From a virus, in the IMG/VR virus record IMGVR_UViG_3300009104_000009, positions 1 through 64,000 of that record: 64,000 bases of DNA; one strand, 5' to 3'. Within the stretch, counting starts at the first letter, position 1, and each line of letters begins with the position of its first letter. This document shows positions 17,617-26,348 of the stretch, one piece after another. Below the pieces are notes generated by a model, which had not been told where the DNA came from, made no database searches, and saw only the letters and a program-made list of their open reading frames with translations. The position numbers and the translations under genes were made by a program.

Positions 17617-18819
17617 ATGGATAAGTTCGAAACAGCAACAAAAGTTTTATTTGATGAAGGAAGGATACTTTTACCTACTAATAGGTGGGCGAAATATCAT
17701 CAATTAGAACATGAATTATATCACCATAATAGTATAGATTCTGTATTTTTAAATGAACTTAATGTAGATCTATCTAAAATGGTTAGTATTATAACCGATT
17801 ATGGTTATGGTGATATTGTCTGTAATATGAATTATTGGATATGGTTAAACGAGATAAGACCCGTAAGATTGAAAATTTTATATGATGATACTCATGTGAA
17901 AAATGCATTTAGTAATAAAGAAACCACTTTAGAAAAAATTGATTATATGGTTAAAGAGTGGGGTTCTAATATTGAATATAAATTTACTAAAATAAGAAGA
18001 TCTTATGGAAATATCCTGAGAACTTATAAAAGCGCTTTAAAAGGTAAAAGTCTTTTTCAACATATAGATAGGAACCATAGAAATATGTGGTACAAATATT
18101 GTCCAACTAATATGGAACAATATGTGTTTAACCCACTTTCAACTCAAATGGAATGGTATCCTACTAAAACACAGTGGAAAAGACCTAAAAAAGATATCGT
18201 TTGTGTATACAGATATACTCCGCCAATTGGTTGGGATTTAATTTCAAATAATTCCTTTGCTAACATTGGCGACAAAATGATATCGCAGGATGAAAAAGTC
18301 GTTTCAAAATATTGGAATGATTTAGAAAAAGAATTGAAAAAAGCTAAACGTAGTATAGAATATCTTGATTATACTATGACACCTAAACAACTTATGGATA
18401 AGATTTCTAAGTGTTCTTATTTGATATCTTCACGAGGTGGTTTTTCTTATCTAGCACAACTTATAGGTACTCCATCAGTAATTATTTTTCCTCCAGCTAA
18501 TATGATTCCGGAAAGAGATTACACCCCACAAAGCATTCAATTTCATCAAAAAACAATGAAGTTATTTGATCCTAAAGAAATAGCTAATGTTGATATAGAT
18601 AAATTGGCTTCTCAAAATACTATGCAAAAAACAAATTTGTGGCACAAAAAGAAATCATATCCTACTTTAGAATCAATGCAAAAATTAGAAAGAGATGTAA
18701 ATAAATTTCAAGATGAAATAGTGAATGTTTATATAGAAGCATTAAAACAAGATAATGAAAATGAAAAAGCCGCGGCTAAGGAAGCGAAGGCTAAATCTAA
18801 AAAGAGAGGTAAAAAATAA
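17617..18819 (+). CDS. GT-B-fold glycosyltransferase-like protein
   Basis: 400 residues. The N-terminal half starts with a Rossmann-like strand (SIITDYGYGDIVCNMNYW). The C-terminal half holds KCSYLISSRGGFSYLAQLIGTPSVIIFPP, which has the layout of the sugar-nucleotide binding half of GT-B enzymes such as heptosyltransferases (a small-residue loop, then A/LG-T-P-S/T-V). The extreme C-terminus is Lys/Ala-rich. Preceded by a sigma70-type promoter and followed by two small genes. The donor and acceptor are unknown. Assignment to a specific family is not possible by eye. Confidence 0.55.
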   Translation: MDKFETATKVLFDEGRILLPTNRWAKYHQLEHELYHHNSIDSVFLNELNVDLSKMVSIITDYGYGDIVCNMNYWIWLNEIRPVRLKILYDDTHVKNAFSNKETTLEKIDYMVKEWGSNIEYKFTKIRRSYGNILRTYKSALKGKSLFQHIDRNHRNMWYKYCPTNMEQYVFNPLSTQMEWYPTKTQWKRPKKDIVCVYRYTPPIGWDLISNNSFANIGDKMISQDEKVVSKYWNDLEKELKKAKRSIEYLDYTMTPKQLMDKISKCSYLISSRGGFSYLAQLIGTPSVIIFPPANMIPERDYTPQSIQFHQKTMKLFDPKEIANVDIDKLASQNTMQKTNLWHKKKSYPTLESMQKLERDVNKFQDEIVNVYIEALKQDNENEKAAAKEAKAKSKKRGKK

Positions 18820-18832
18820 ATGAAAGGTAATT

Positions 18833-19030
18833 ATGGGCTGGTTTAGTAAGGTCAAAGAAAAATTGATGAAATCAACACAGGTCGCGAAAGAAGCACAAGA
18901 GAAGACTGAAGAAATATCAAAGCAGGTAAAGAAAAAAGCTACAAAAGCAGCAAAGAAGACAGTTAAAAAAGGAAAAAAAGTAGCGAAGAAAGCTGCTAAA
19001 AAAGTAAAAAAACAAGGTAATTTTAGTTAG
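18833..19030 (+). CDS. histone H1-like Lys/Ala-rich small protein
   Basis: 65 residues, ATG with AAAGG upstream. After an N-terminal GWFSKVKEKLM the protein is almost entirely Lys, Ala, Thr and Val with KKAAKK/KKATKAAKK repeats, strongly basic. This composition is like the C-terminal tail of histone H1 and bacterial H1-like DNA-binding proteins. An amphipathic N-terminal helix may instead direct it to membranes. It could compact DNA or act as an internal head protein. Confidence 0.65.
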   Translation: MGWFSKVKEKLMKSTQVAKEAQEKTEEISKQVKKKATKAAKKTVKKGKKVAKKAAKKVKKQGNFS

Positions 19031-19219
19031 ATGTCAAACGCAGAAGAAAAATTAATATCAACTATTACATTAGTATCTTTTACATGTTTATGGTTTTTGG
19101 TAATTTCTATGTTTGTTTTATTAGTGTACCAATCAGTAGTACACCAAAATCAAATAGATGAGCTTTTAGAAGCTTTTGAATTCTTTAACAGTTTCAGAGA
19201 AAGACTACAGGATGGCTAG
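19031..19219 (+). CDS. small single-span membrane protein
   Basis: 62 residues beginning at the base right after the preceding stop. One hydrophobic helix (about residues 10-34, ITLVSFTCLWFLVISMFVLLVYQ) is flanked by a short acidic N-terminus and a polar helical C-terminus. The last 8 bases overlap the start of the sigma factor. Function unknown. Confidence 0.6.
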   Translation: MSNAEEKLISTITLVSFTCLWFLVISMFVLLVYQSVVHQNQIDELLEAFEFFNSFRERLQDG

Positions 19220-19802
19220 AGCGAAATCAATACATTATGTAGATAATAAAAAATTTCATGAGGAAATGGTTAATTATAAAAACCATTGTGCAGAAGTAAA
19301 GAAAAAAGAACCTGATGCATTAGTACCTATTATACCAGATTATATCGGCGACTGCTTTATGAAAATTGCAGAGAGGTTAAGTCTAAGACCTAATTTTGTC
19401 AATTATACTTTTAGAGATGAAATGATATCAGACGGAATAGAAAACTGTGTGCAATCAGCACATAATTTTAATCCAGAAAGATCTTCCAACCCGTTTTCTT
19501 ATTTTACCCAAATTATATATTTTGCTTTTATCAGAAGAATTCAAAAAGAAAAAAAGCAACTATATATAAAATATAAAACCATTCATAACAATAGTATGTT
19601 GTCTGACAGTGTTGCAATATCTGAGCACGATGCAGACGAACACGCACTTAACGTTGAAGTTTTATCAGAAGAGCAAAAAGCAAATATGTATAAATTCGTA
19701 GGCGATTTCGAAGAAGCTAAAGCAAGAAAATCTAGAAAAACTACCGCAAGTGGAGCAAATACATTGGTACCTTACATGGTGGAGGCCGATACGAAGACAT
19801 GA
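19212..19802 (+). CDS. gp55: late-transcription sigma factor gp55
   Basis: 196 residues from ATG 19212; the in-frame TTG at 19176 is rejected because it lies deep inside the upstream gene. gp55 replaces host sigma on RNA polymerase and recognises TATAAATA late promoters, many of which are present in this window. Visible features: IPDYIGDCFMKIAERLSLRPNFVNYTF, then FNPERSSNPFSYFTQIIYFAFIRRIQKEKKQ, the sigma region 2-like segment. The stop overlaps the start of gp47. Confidence 0.92.
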   Translation: MARAKSIHYVDNKKFHEEMVNYKNHCAEVKKKEPDALVPIIPDYIGDCFMKIAERLSLRPNFVNYTFRDEMISDGIENCVQSAHNFNPERSSNPFSYFTQIIYFAFIRRIQKEKKQLYIKYKTIHNNSMLSDSVAISEHDADEHALNVEVLSEEQKANMYKFVGDFEEAKARKSRKTTASGANTLVPYMVEADTKT

Positions 19803-20854
19803 AAACAGCTATACTTACGGATACCCACTTTGGGGCCAGGAATGATAGTGTAGCGTTTTCTAGTTATTTTACCAAATTTTACGAAACTATATTCTTTCCT
19901 TACCTTAAAGAACATAATATAAAAAATCTTATACATATGGGAGATGTATTTGATAGACGAAAGTTTGTTAATTACAAATCTTTATATGATGCTAAGCATA
20001 TGTTTTTTGATCCTCTGGCAGAACATAATATAGAATGTCACATGCTAGCAGGTAATCATGATACATTTTATAAAACCACTAATGAAGTAAACTCTCCGGC
20101 ACTTTTATTAAAAGAATATTCTAATATTACAACTTATAGTGATCCATGTGAATTAACAAATAGTAATTCAACGTTTGTGATGATGCCGTGGATATGTAAG
20201 GGAAATTATGATGCTGCCGTAGAATTAATTTCAAATACTAAATGTGATATAATGTTTGGTCATTTAGAAATAGATGGCTTTGAAATGATCAGAGGACAAT
20301 TTTGTGCTGATGGTTTAGATCGTAAATTATTTGATAAATTTGATATGGTCTTTAGCGGACATTTTCATCATAAATCAGATAACGGTACTATCTATTATCT
20401 CGGAAATCCATATCAAACTAATTGGATGGATTTTAAAGATCCACGAGGATTTCATATATTTGATTTTGAAACAAGAGAATTAACATTTGTTGAAAATCCT
20501 AATGAAATGTTCCATAAGTATTTTTATAATGATTTAGAATGGACAACAGAGACAGCACAAGAATTAAATTTTGATGCATGGAAAAATTGTTATATTAAAA
20601 TAATTGTTGAAAACAAAACTAATCCATATTTGTTTGATGTAATATTAGATAAAATGTATAAAGCTGGAGTAGGAGATGTTACAATTGTTGAATCCTTTGC
20701 TGAGTTAGATAACGAAGAAACTATTATTGATGAGGCGCAAGATACCATGACTATTTTGTCAACATATATAGAACAGATGGAGACTGTGGCAGATAAAAAA
20801 AGACTTGATATTTTAATGAGAAACCTATATAATGAATCCTTAACCTTAGAGTAA
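19799..20854 (+). CDS. gp47: recombination nuclease subunit gp47 (SbcD/Mre11-like)
   Basis: 351 residues, T4 gp47 being 339. It is the metallophosphoesterase nuclease subunit that works with gp46 in double-strand-end resection and host DNA breakdown. All phosphoesterase motifs are visible: DTHFG near the N-terminus, GDVFDRR, GNHDTF, GHLE and GHFHHKS. The start overlaps the gp55 stop, and one small gene separates it from gp46. Confidence 0.95.
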   Translation: MKTAILTDTHFGARNDSVAFSSYFTKFYETIFFPYLKEHNIKNLIHMGDVFDRRKFVNYKSLYDAKHMFFDPLAEHNIECHMLAGNHDTFYKTTNEVNSPALLLKEYSNITTYSDPCELTNSNSTFVMMPWICKGNYDAAVELISNTKCDIMFGHLEIDGFEMIRGQFCADGLDRKLFDKFDMVFSGHFHHKSDNGTIYYLGNPYQTNWMDFKDPRGFHIFDFETRELTFVENPNEMFHKYFYNDLEWTTETAQELNFDAWKNCYIKIIVENKTNPYLFDVILDKMYKAGVGDVTIVESFAELDNEETIIDEAQDTMTILSTYIEQMETVADKKRLDILMRNLYNESLTLE

Positions 20855-20855
20855 C

Positions 20856-21179
20856 ATGGGCGACACTGCAAGTTGGTGGTATAAAGATAGACTACCTGAA
20901 TTACAAAGAGAACTGGAAGCTGAAAAAGATCCGGTAAAAAGAGAAGCGATTAAGAGGAAAATGAGAGGCGATTCAGAACCCACACCTATAAAAGAAAAAA
21001 CAGAACAAATTGAACTTGATTTACCTGAGAAACAATTATTTGATTTAATGATTATGGCTCATGAAAATGATATAACGTTAAATCAGCTTGTTATTCAAGT
21101 GCTAACGAATCAACTAAAAGATAATGAATATACATTTGAAAATGGTTCAAAGCCTAAATTTTTAGTTGAGAACGAATGA
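20856..21179 (+). CDS. conserved small protein between gp47 and gp46
   Basis: 107 residues. The N-terminal half is charged and starts MGDTASWWYKDRLPELQREL. The C-terminal segment QLFDLMIMAHENDITLNQLVIQVLTNQL resembles the helix-turn-helix half of ribbon-helix-helix/HicB-type domains. It starts 1 base after gp47 and overlaps gp46 by 4 bases. Position suggests involvement with the 46/47 complex or its regulation. Function not known. Confidence 0.65.
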   Translation: MGDTASWWYKDRLPELQRELEAEKDPVKREAIKRKMRGDSEPTPIKEKTEQIELDLPEKQLFDLMIMAHENDITLNQLVIQVLTNQLKDNEYTFENGSKPKFLVENE

Positions 21180-22888
21180 TAACATTTAAATCCGTCCGTT
21201 ACAAAAATTTTTTAAGTAGCGGCAATGTCTTTACTCAGATAGATCTTGATAGATCTAAAACAACTCTTATCATTGGAGAAAACGGAGCGGGCAAAAGTAC
21301 TATGCTCGATGCGTTAACGTTTGGATTATTCGGGAAACCATTTCGAAGTGTTAATAAACCTCAATTAGTAAATTCAATTAATGAAAGAGAAGCGGTTGTT
21401 GAGGTTGAATTTTATGTCGGTAAAAAACATATTTTGGTCCGCAGAGGAATTAAGCCAAATATTTTCGAAATAGAAACAGATGGTTCTCAATTACAACAAA
21501 ATGCAAACGTAAGAGATTTTCAAGAATTTTTAGAAAAAAATGTTTTAAAGTTAAATTATAAATCATTTACTCAAATAGTAATTTTAGGAAACTCTTCATT
21601 TGTTCCTTTCATGCAGTTGAAAGCAGCAGACAGAAGAGATATCATAGAAGACTTGTTAGATATTCAAATATTTTCTTCTATGAATAATGTTCTTAAAACA
21701 TATGTATTAGAGAACAAAATAAAAATAGATGAAAATAAATCTTCCAGGGATTTGCTCCAAAATAAAATAGATTTAAAAGAAAATTATATTTCAAAATTAA
21801 AGCATAAAACTAAAACTCTTATAACTGGCTATGAAAAAGATATTACAAAATCTTTAGAAGAAAAAGAATCTCGTTTAACACAAATTAGTGAACTTAATAA
21901 AACAGTTGAAGATCTTTTAAATGAAGTATCTGATGCTAACGAAGTAACAGAAAAACATGATAAACTTACAGAATATCAACGTTCCATTCTCAGAAATGTT
22001 GATTCCGAACAAAAGAATATCACCTTCTTTGAGTCAAACGATGACTGTCCGACATGTAAGCAGAACATCGACCACGCCTTCAAACACAAAGAAATTATAC
22101 AAAAGCAAGAAAAGATCAAAGAATTTAAAAATGCAGTCAATAAAATTGATGGAGAACTTGAATCAACCAGAGCACGATTATCTGCTATACAATCAATTCA
22201 AGGAAACATACAAAACCATCAAACGTCCATACAAACAATCAATAATGATATAAGTGTAATTGATCAGTATGTTAAAAAACAACAAGATAATATTGAACAG
22301 TTAGAACAGGATACTGGTGACATAAAAGAAGAGAAAAAATTATTAAAAGAATACGCAGAAGAATTTAAAGAGATAGAGGCCAAAACAGAAGAATTGATTG
22401 ATGAAAAATTTATACATGAAACGGCCAGAAATATCTTGAAAGATGAAGGAATAAAGTCTAGAATAATAAAACAATATTTGCCAATCATGAATAAATTGAT
22501 TAACAAATATTTAACTCAAATGAACTTTTTCGTATCTTTCAATCTTGATGAGAATTTTAACGAAGAAATAAAATCAAGATATAGAGATGATTTTACATAT
22601 GATTCTTTTAGTGAAGGCGAAAAAATGAGAATTGATTTAGCATTATTGTTCACATGGAGAACAGTTGCGAAATTAAAAAATTCAGTTAATACTAATTTAT
22701 TAATATTAGATGAAGTATTTGATAGTTCTTTAGATGGAGAAGGCACTGATGAATTTATGAAGATAGTCAATGAACAAGGAAACAACACAAATGTTTTTGT
22801 AATTTCTCACAAAGGAGATACCTTATATGACAAATTTAGAGTACATATGAAATTTGAAAAACGAAAAAACTTTAGTGTAATATTATGA
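21176..22888 (+). CDS. gp46: recombination endonuclease subunit gp46 (SbcC/Rad50-like)
   Basis: 570 residues, T4 gp46 being 560. This is the SMC-like ATPase partner of gp47. Walker A GENGAGKST at residues 34-42, a coiled coil interrupted by a zinc hook C291-P-T-C294, a signature motif SFSEGEKMRIDLALLF and Walker B LLILDEVFDSSLD are all in place. The 4-base overlaps on both sides indicate translational coupling with the upstream small gene and the downstream deformylase. Confidence 0.96.
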   Translation: MITFKSVRYKNFLSSGNVFTQIDLDRSKTTLIIGENGAGKSTMLDALTFGLFGKPFRSVNKPQLVNSINEREAVVEVEFYVGKKHILVRRGIKPNIFEIETDGSQLQQNANVRDFQEFLEKNVLKLNYKSFTQIVILGNSSFVPFMQLKAADRRDIIEDLLDIQIFSSMNNVLKTYVLENKIKIDENKSSRDLLQNKIDLKENYISKLKHKTKTLITGYEKDITKSLEEKESRLTQISELNKTVEDLLNEVSDANEVTEKHDKLTEYQRSILRNVDSEQKNITFFESNDDCPTCKQNIDHAFKHKEIIQKQEKIKEFKNAVNKIDGELESTRARLSAIQSIQGNIQNHQTSIQTINNDISVIDQYVKKQQDNIEQLEQDTGDIKEEKKLLKEYAEEFKEIEAKTEELIDEKFIHETARNILKDEGIKSRIIKQYLPIMNKLINKYLTQMNFFVSFNLDENFNEEIKSRYRDDFTYDSFSEGEKMRIDLALLFTWRTVAKLKNSVNTNLLILDEVFDSSLDGEGTDEFMKIVNEQGNNTNVFVISHKGDTLYDKFRVHMKFEKRKNFSVIL

Positions 22889-23457
22889 TTAAACCTTTGT
22901 TACCAGAAGGTCATATTGATTTAGAAACAGAAACTATTCCATTTAGTTTCTGGAGTCCTCCTATTAACCCTACTGAATTCCAGGATGAATTAATAGAAAA
23001 TATGCAACACTATAAAGGAGCTGGTTTAGCTGCTAATCAATTAGGTTATAAGTATAGTGTTTTTTCTATGAATCACGAAGGAAATAATATGGTATTGTTT
23101 AACCCTCAAATTATTGAAGAGTCTGAAGATTATGTTTGGGAGGTTGAAGGGTGTTTAACATATCCCGGACTGTTCATTAAAATTAAGCGACCTAAAAGTT
23201 TATCGGCGTCATGGGAAGATGCAAATGGAGAAAATTTTTCAGGTTATTTTTCCGACTTATCCGCTCGGATTTTTCTACATGAGATGACCCATATAAAAGG
23301 GGAAATTTTTTATGAAGAAGCTAGTCGGTTTCATATACAAAATGGAAGAAGAAAAAGAAGAGCAAATCTTAAAAAAATAAAATACTCGAGTCCAGCATTA
23401 TGGCAAAGTCATTTAAACAACAAAAAACAAGAGAGAATTTTAGCAAAGACGTTTTGA
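22885..23457 (+). CDS. def: peptide deformylase with variant metal motif
   Basis: 190 residues. Peptide deformylase removes N-formyl groups from nascent proteins; phage versions occur in marine myoviruses. The three motifs are present: GAGLAANQ (45-52), EGCLTYPG with metal ligand C90, and HEMTH with H132, E133 and H136. The usual HExDH Asp is Thr here, and EGCLS is EGCLT; metal ligands and catalytic Glu are retained, so activity is plausible. A charged C-terminal tail (GRRKRRANLKK) is added. Overlaps gp46 by 4 bases. Confidence 0.9.
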   Translation: MIKPLLPEGHIDLETETIPFSFWSPPINPTEFQDELIENMQHYKGAGLAANQLGYKYSVFSMNHEGNNMVLFNPQIIEESEDYVWEVEGCLTYPGLFIKIKRPKSLSASWEDANGENFSGYFSDLSARIFLHEMTHIKGEIFYEEASRFHIQNGRRKRRANLKKIKYSSPALWQSHLNNKKQERILAKTF

Positions 23458-23570
23458 AAAAAATGTCAAAAAAGGAAAGGCGATTCAATAAGGAATTGGC
23501 CAATCAATATGTCGATGATGAAGTCGACGACTTCGAAGAAGAGGAATATGAGTACAGTAACCGAGAGTAA
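23400..23570 (+). CDS. small charged protein overlapping two genes
   Basis: 56 residues in a third frame: the first 58 bases overlap the end of the deformylase gene and the last 23 overlap the start of the QueD gene. It begins MAKSFKQQKTRENF, has a basic N-terminal half and a very acidic C-terminal half (DDEVDDFEEEEYEY). The charge split and uninterrupted frame make a real gene likely, as the 90-base gap between its neighbours is otherwise unexplained. RBS is weak. Function unknown. Confidence 0.5.
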   Translation: MAKSFKQQKTRENFSKDVLKKMSKKERRFNKELANQYVDDEVDDFEEEEYEYSNRE

Positions 23571-24075
23571 TCAACCCAGAATATACAAATATAACAGTAC
23601 AAAGGAATACGTAGATAAGTTTCCGTGTGCATATAGACAATGGAAAGCAGATAGTCATTGTAATGTTATTCACGGATATAGTTTTAGTATGAGATTCTTT
23701 TTTGGTACTGATCATTTAGATGTTAGAAACTGGGTTGCTGATTATGGTGGTCTGGGAGAACTTAAAAGTTTCTTAGATGAAATATTTGATCATACATTGT
23801 TAGTAGCAGAAGATGAGCCACACATGGATCTTTATAAACAATTGGAAGCAGCGGGTATAGCAAAACTTACTGTATTACCAAAACTTGGATGTGAAGGTCT
23901 TTCTTCAATGTTATACAAATATATGAATGGAGTGTTTATTCCTGATATGTGGGGGCCAGGTGAAGCGGAAAGACTTTGGTGTTACAGAGTAGAAGTTCGT
24001 GAAACACAAAGTAATATGGCTTGGCGTGAAGGTCATAGAGAATGGAATGAAGATTTATTTAATGTAGACGGATAA
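23548..24075 (+). CDS. queD: QueD-like 6-carboxytetrahydropterin synthase
   Basis: 175 residues from ATG 23548, chosen because GAGGAAT sits just upstream; the ATG at 23509 lacks an RBS. QueD makes 6-carboxy-tetrahydropterin in the pathway to preQ0 and 7-deazaguanines. Visible features: KFPCAYR, SHCNVIHGY (H37, H42; the usual HGH is HGY), VADYGGL and FDHTLL. It is followed 2 bases later by the QueE-like gene, supporting the pathway. The product may feed DNA or tRNA modification. Folate-type 6-pyruvoyl-tetrahydropterin synthase is the main alternative. Confidence 0.82.
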   Translation: MSTVTESNQPRIYKYNSTKEYVDKFPCAYRQWKADSHCNVIHGYSFSMRFFFGTDHLDVRNWVADYGGLGELKSFLDEIFDHTLLVAEDEPHMDLYKQLEAAGIAKLTVLPKLGCEGLSSMLYKYMNGVFIPDMWGPGEAERLWCYRVEVRETQSNMAWREGHREWNEDLFNVDG

Positions 24076-24077
24076 AA

Positions 24078-24938
24078 ATGTCAAAAATTAGATATTCAGA
24101 ATACTTTTATAGTATTCAAGGTGAAGGTAGATTTGTAGGTGTACCAAGTGTATTTTTAAGATTGTTTGGATGTAATTTTGAATGTCCGGGATTTGGACAG
24201 CCCAGAGGACAATTAATTCCACGTGATGATATGCCTTGGAAAAATCTTGACATTAGTCAATACAAAAGCATTGAGGAATTGCCTGTAATGAAAATAGGAT
24301 GTGATAGTTCTGCTAGCTGGGCAAAAGAATATATGCATCTAACAACATTTGTAGAACATTTTGCTTTAGCTGAAATGCTAACCGAAATGCTTCCTGATAA
24401 TAAATGGTTTTATGAAGAAAACAATCAGGATATTCATTTAGTCATTACAGGTGGTGAACCAATGATGTGGCAAAAACAATTACCAGATTTATTGGATCAT
24501 CCTTTACTTGAAAATATTAAAAATATTACATTTGAAACAAATAGTACATTTGCTTTGACTGATAAGTTTTTTGAATGGTTATATAGATACAGTTTATATG
24601 ATCATCACATTACGTGGTCATGCAGTCCAAAATTAAGTATAAGTGGTGAGGATTGGGATAAAGCAATTAAACCTGAAAATTGGGAACAATATAAAGAAAT
24701 TCCTAATTCTCATTTATATTTAAAATTCGTAGTTCAAGATGAACAAGATATCGAAGAAATTAAATCAATAGATTTCGGACCATCTTGGAAGAATGATATT
24801 TATTTAATGCCATGCGGTGGAACAGCTGAAATGTTAGATAACACTAAATTTAATGTTGCAGAAATCGCGATGAAACACGGTTTTAAATATTCACCCAGAT
24901 TGCATGTAGATTTATTCGGAAATAAGTGGGGTACTTAA
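24078..24938 (+). CDS. queE: QueE-like 7-carboxy-7-deazaguanine synthase (radical SAM)
   Basis: 286 residues. Begins YSEYFYSIQGEGRFVGVPSVFLRLFGCNFEC, the QueE-type N-terminus. The cluster cysteines are atypical: C32 and C36 are CxxxC, but the third one is probably C75 in KIGCDSSASW, after an insertion of about 38 residues. The motif VITGGEPMMWQ and the C-terminal PCGGT are QueE-like. It would convert carboxytetrahydropterin to CDG. FolE and QueC partners are not in the window. Confidence 0.85.
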   Translation: MSKIRYSEYFYSIQGEGRFVGVPSVFLRLFGCNFECPGFGQPRGQLIPRDDMPWKNLDISQYKSIEELPVMKIGCDSSASWAKEYMHLTTFVEHFALAEMLTEMLPDNKWFYEENNQDIHLVITGGEPMMWQKQLPDLLDHPLLENIKNITFETNSTFALTDKFFEWLYRYSLYDHHITWSCSPKLSISGEDWDKAIKPENWEQYKEIPNSHLYLKFVVQDEQDIEEIKSIDFGPSWKNDIYLMPCGGTAEMLDNTKFNVAEIAMKHGFKYSPRLHVDLFGNKWGT

Positions 24939-24984
24939 TATTATGAATATATAATTTTCCTAAATAATGTATAAGGAGAATTAT

Positions 24985-25368
24985 ATGGCTTCCATTGTTA
25001 ATATATTTGCAGATCAAGGTTCAGATTATACTTTAACTTTAACCGCCAAAGATGGTGTCGGTAATGTTACTGATTTAACTGGTTATACAGCTGAAGCATA
25101 TTTTCAAAAATGGTCTGGTTCAAATAAAGTATATAAATTTACCACAACTATAACAAGTCCTACAACAGGCGCTCTTCAATTAAAATTGTTGGGATCTGTT
25201 TCTGATGATATTCCTTCCGGTCGTTATAATTACGATGTAGTTATTCACAATTCAACATATGATATAACCAGGCGTATAATAGAAGGCCAATTACACTTAC
25301 GACCAACCGCGAGTCCTAAAGGGGCAACTTTACTAGAAACCGGTAACAAATTACTACTTGAAAGTTAA
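24985..25368 (+). CDS. virion structural protein preceding fibre genes
   Basis: 127 residues from ATG 24985, preceded by AAGGAGAA; the upstream ATG at 24967 overlaps this RBS region and is rejected. The sequence MASIVNIFADQGSDYTLTL, DLTGYTAEAYFQKW, and SGRYNYDVVIHN...RRIIEGQLHLRP is a pattern familiar from marine T4-like phages, where the protein sits next to baseplate and fibre genes. Beta-rich. Probable baseplate or fibre attachment component; exact role unknown. Confidence 0.65.
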   Translation: MASIVNIFADQGSDYTLTLTAKDGVGNVTDLTGYTAEAYFQKWSGSNKVYKFTTTITSPTTGALQLKLLGSVSDDIPSGRYNYDVVIHNSTYDITRRIIEGQLHLRPTASPKGATLLETGNKLLLES

Positions 25369-25370
25369 AG

Positions 25371-26333
25371 ATGACTTTACTGTACGAAGATGGACGACAA
25401 GGAGAAGTTAACTTAATTGCATCACGGGATAGCATAGTTCATTTAGGAAATGTTGATTTCGAAAATTTAACAGTTAACTTAAAACCTAAAGCGGTTGCTG
25501 CTGGAGAAAAGGCAGTTGGATTAGGTACCACTAAAGCACCGTTCGGTGATTTATATCTTCAAGGAAACACTCTCACAATATCAACAAAATCCGTTGGAAT
25601 AACAGAAATATCTGGAACAGAATATTTGAATTTTGGTTCTAATGTTATGATAGGAACATCTGTTATCACTGGCGATAGATTATTAGCTTTTCAAGATGAA
25701 TTAAATACTTCTTCATTAACCGATGTTAATATTGTAGGAATTGCAGACGATAATTGTATACAGTGGGATGCGGATACTTCAAAATGGGTTGATGCTGAAT
25801 ATACTCAACCGGAAGATTTAGATCTTTCAGCTAGCCCGATTACAGAATTACTTGATATTCAACCTGATTCTTATCAAGCTGGTCAGATGTGGCAATATAG
25901 TCCGTCAGTTGGTAAATGGAAAGCTTTTAATTCAAACGCACTTGAATGGACAGATTTCAAAGCCACAGGTAGTTTTACAGTTAATTCCGAAGCAGTATGG
26001 ACAACAACACGAACAATTCAAATTAATGCGGGAGAGGTTGTATGCGATAGTTTTAGCATAAATACCTATAATTCCGCTAAATATTTTATCTCCTGCGAAG
26101 ATTATACTACGGATAATAAAGGTTACTGGGGTGCCCAGGTAACTTTAGTTCATGATGGCGTTTCAGATACTAGTTTCTCAGTTTATAGTGAAGTAGAATT
26201 AGGATCAATTTCAATGTTCCCCGGAATCGCAGCAGATGTATCAGGAGGAAACGTTCGATTAAAAATTACCACTACTTCAGATCAACAAGTAGTAACTTCT
26301 CATCGGACTAGTATAACGAAATATACTTCGTAA
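25371..26333 (+). CDS. fibre-type structural protein, tandem copy A
   Basis: 320 residues. Homologous along its length to the next gene: ENLTVNLKPKA, APFGDLYLQGNTLTISTKS, ITGDRLLAFQDEL, and a C-terminal domain with GEVVCDSFSINTYNSAKYFISCEDYT and VRLKITTTSDQQVVTSHRT. Architecture is an N-terminal repeat-type shaft and a C-terminal beta domain that may form a tip or collar. Begins 2 bases after the preceding gene. Likely late virion protein. Confidence 0.7.
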   Translation: MTLLYEDGRQGEVNLIASRDSIVHLGNVDFENLTVNLKPKAVAAGEKAVGLGTTKAPFGDLYLQGNTLTISTKSVGITEISGTEYLNFGSNVMIGTSVITGDRLLAFQDELNTSSLTDVNIVGIADDNCIQWDADTSKWVDAEYTQPEDLDLSASPITELLDIQPDSYQAGQMWQYSPSVGKWKAFNSNALEWTDFKATGSFTVNSEAVWTTTRTIQINAGEVVCDSFSINTYNSAKYFISCEDYTTDNKGYWGAQVTLVHDGVSDTSFSVYSEVELGSISMFPGIAADVSGGNVRLKITTTSDQQVVTSHRTSITKYTS

Positions 26334-26348
26334 CATTTAAGGAATTTA

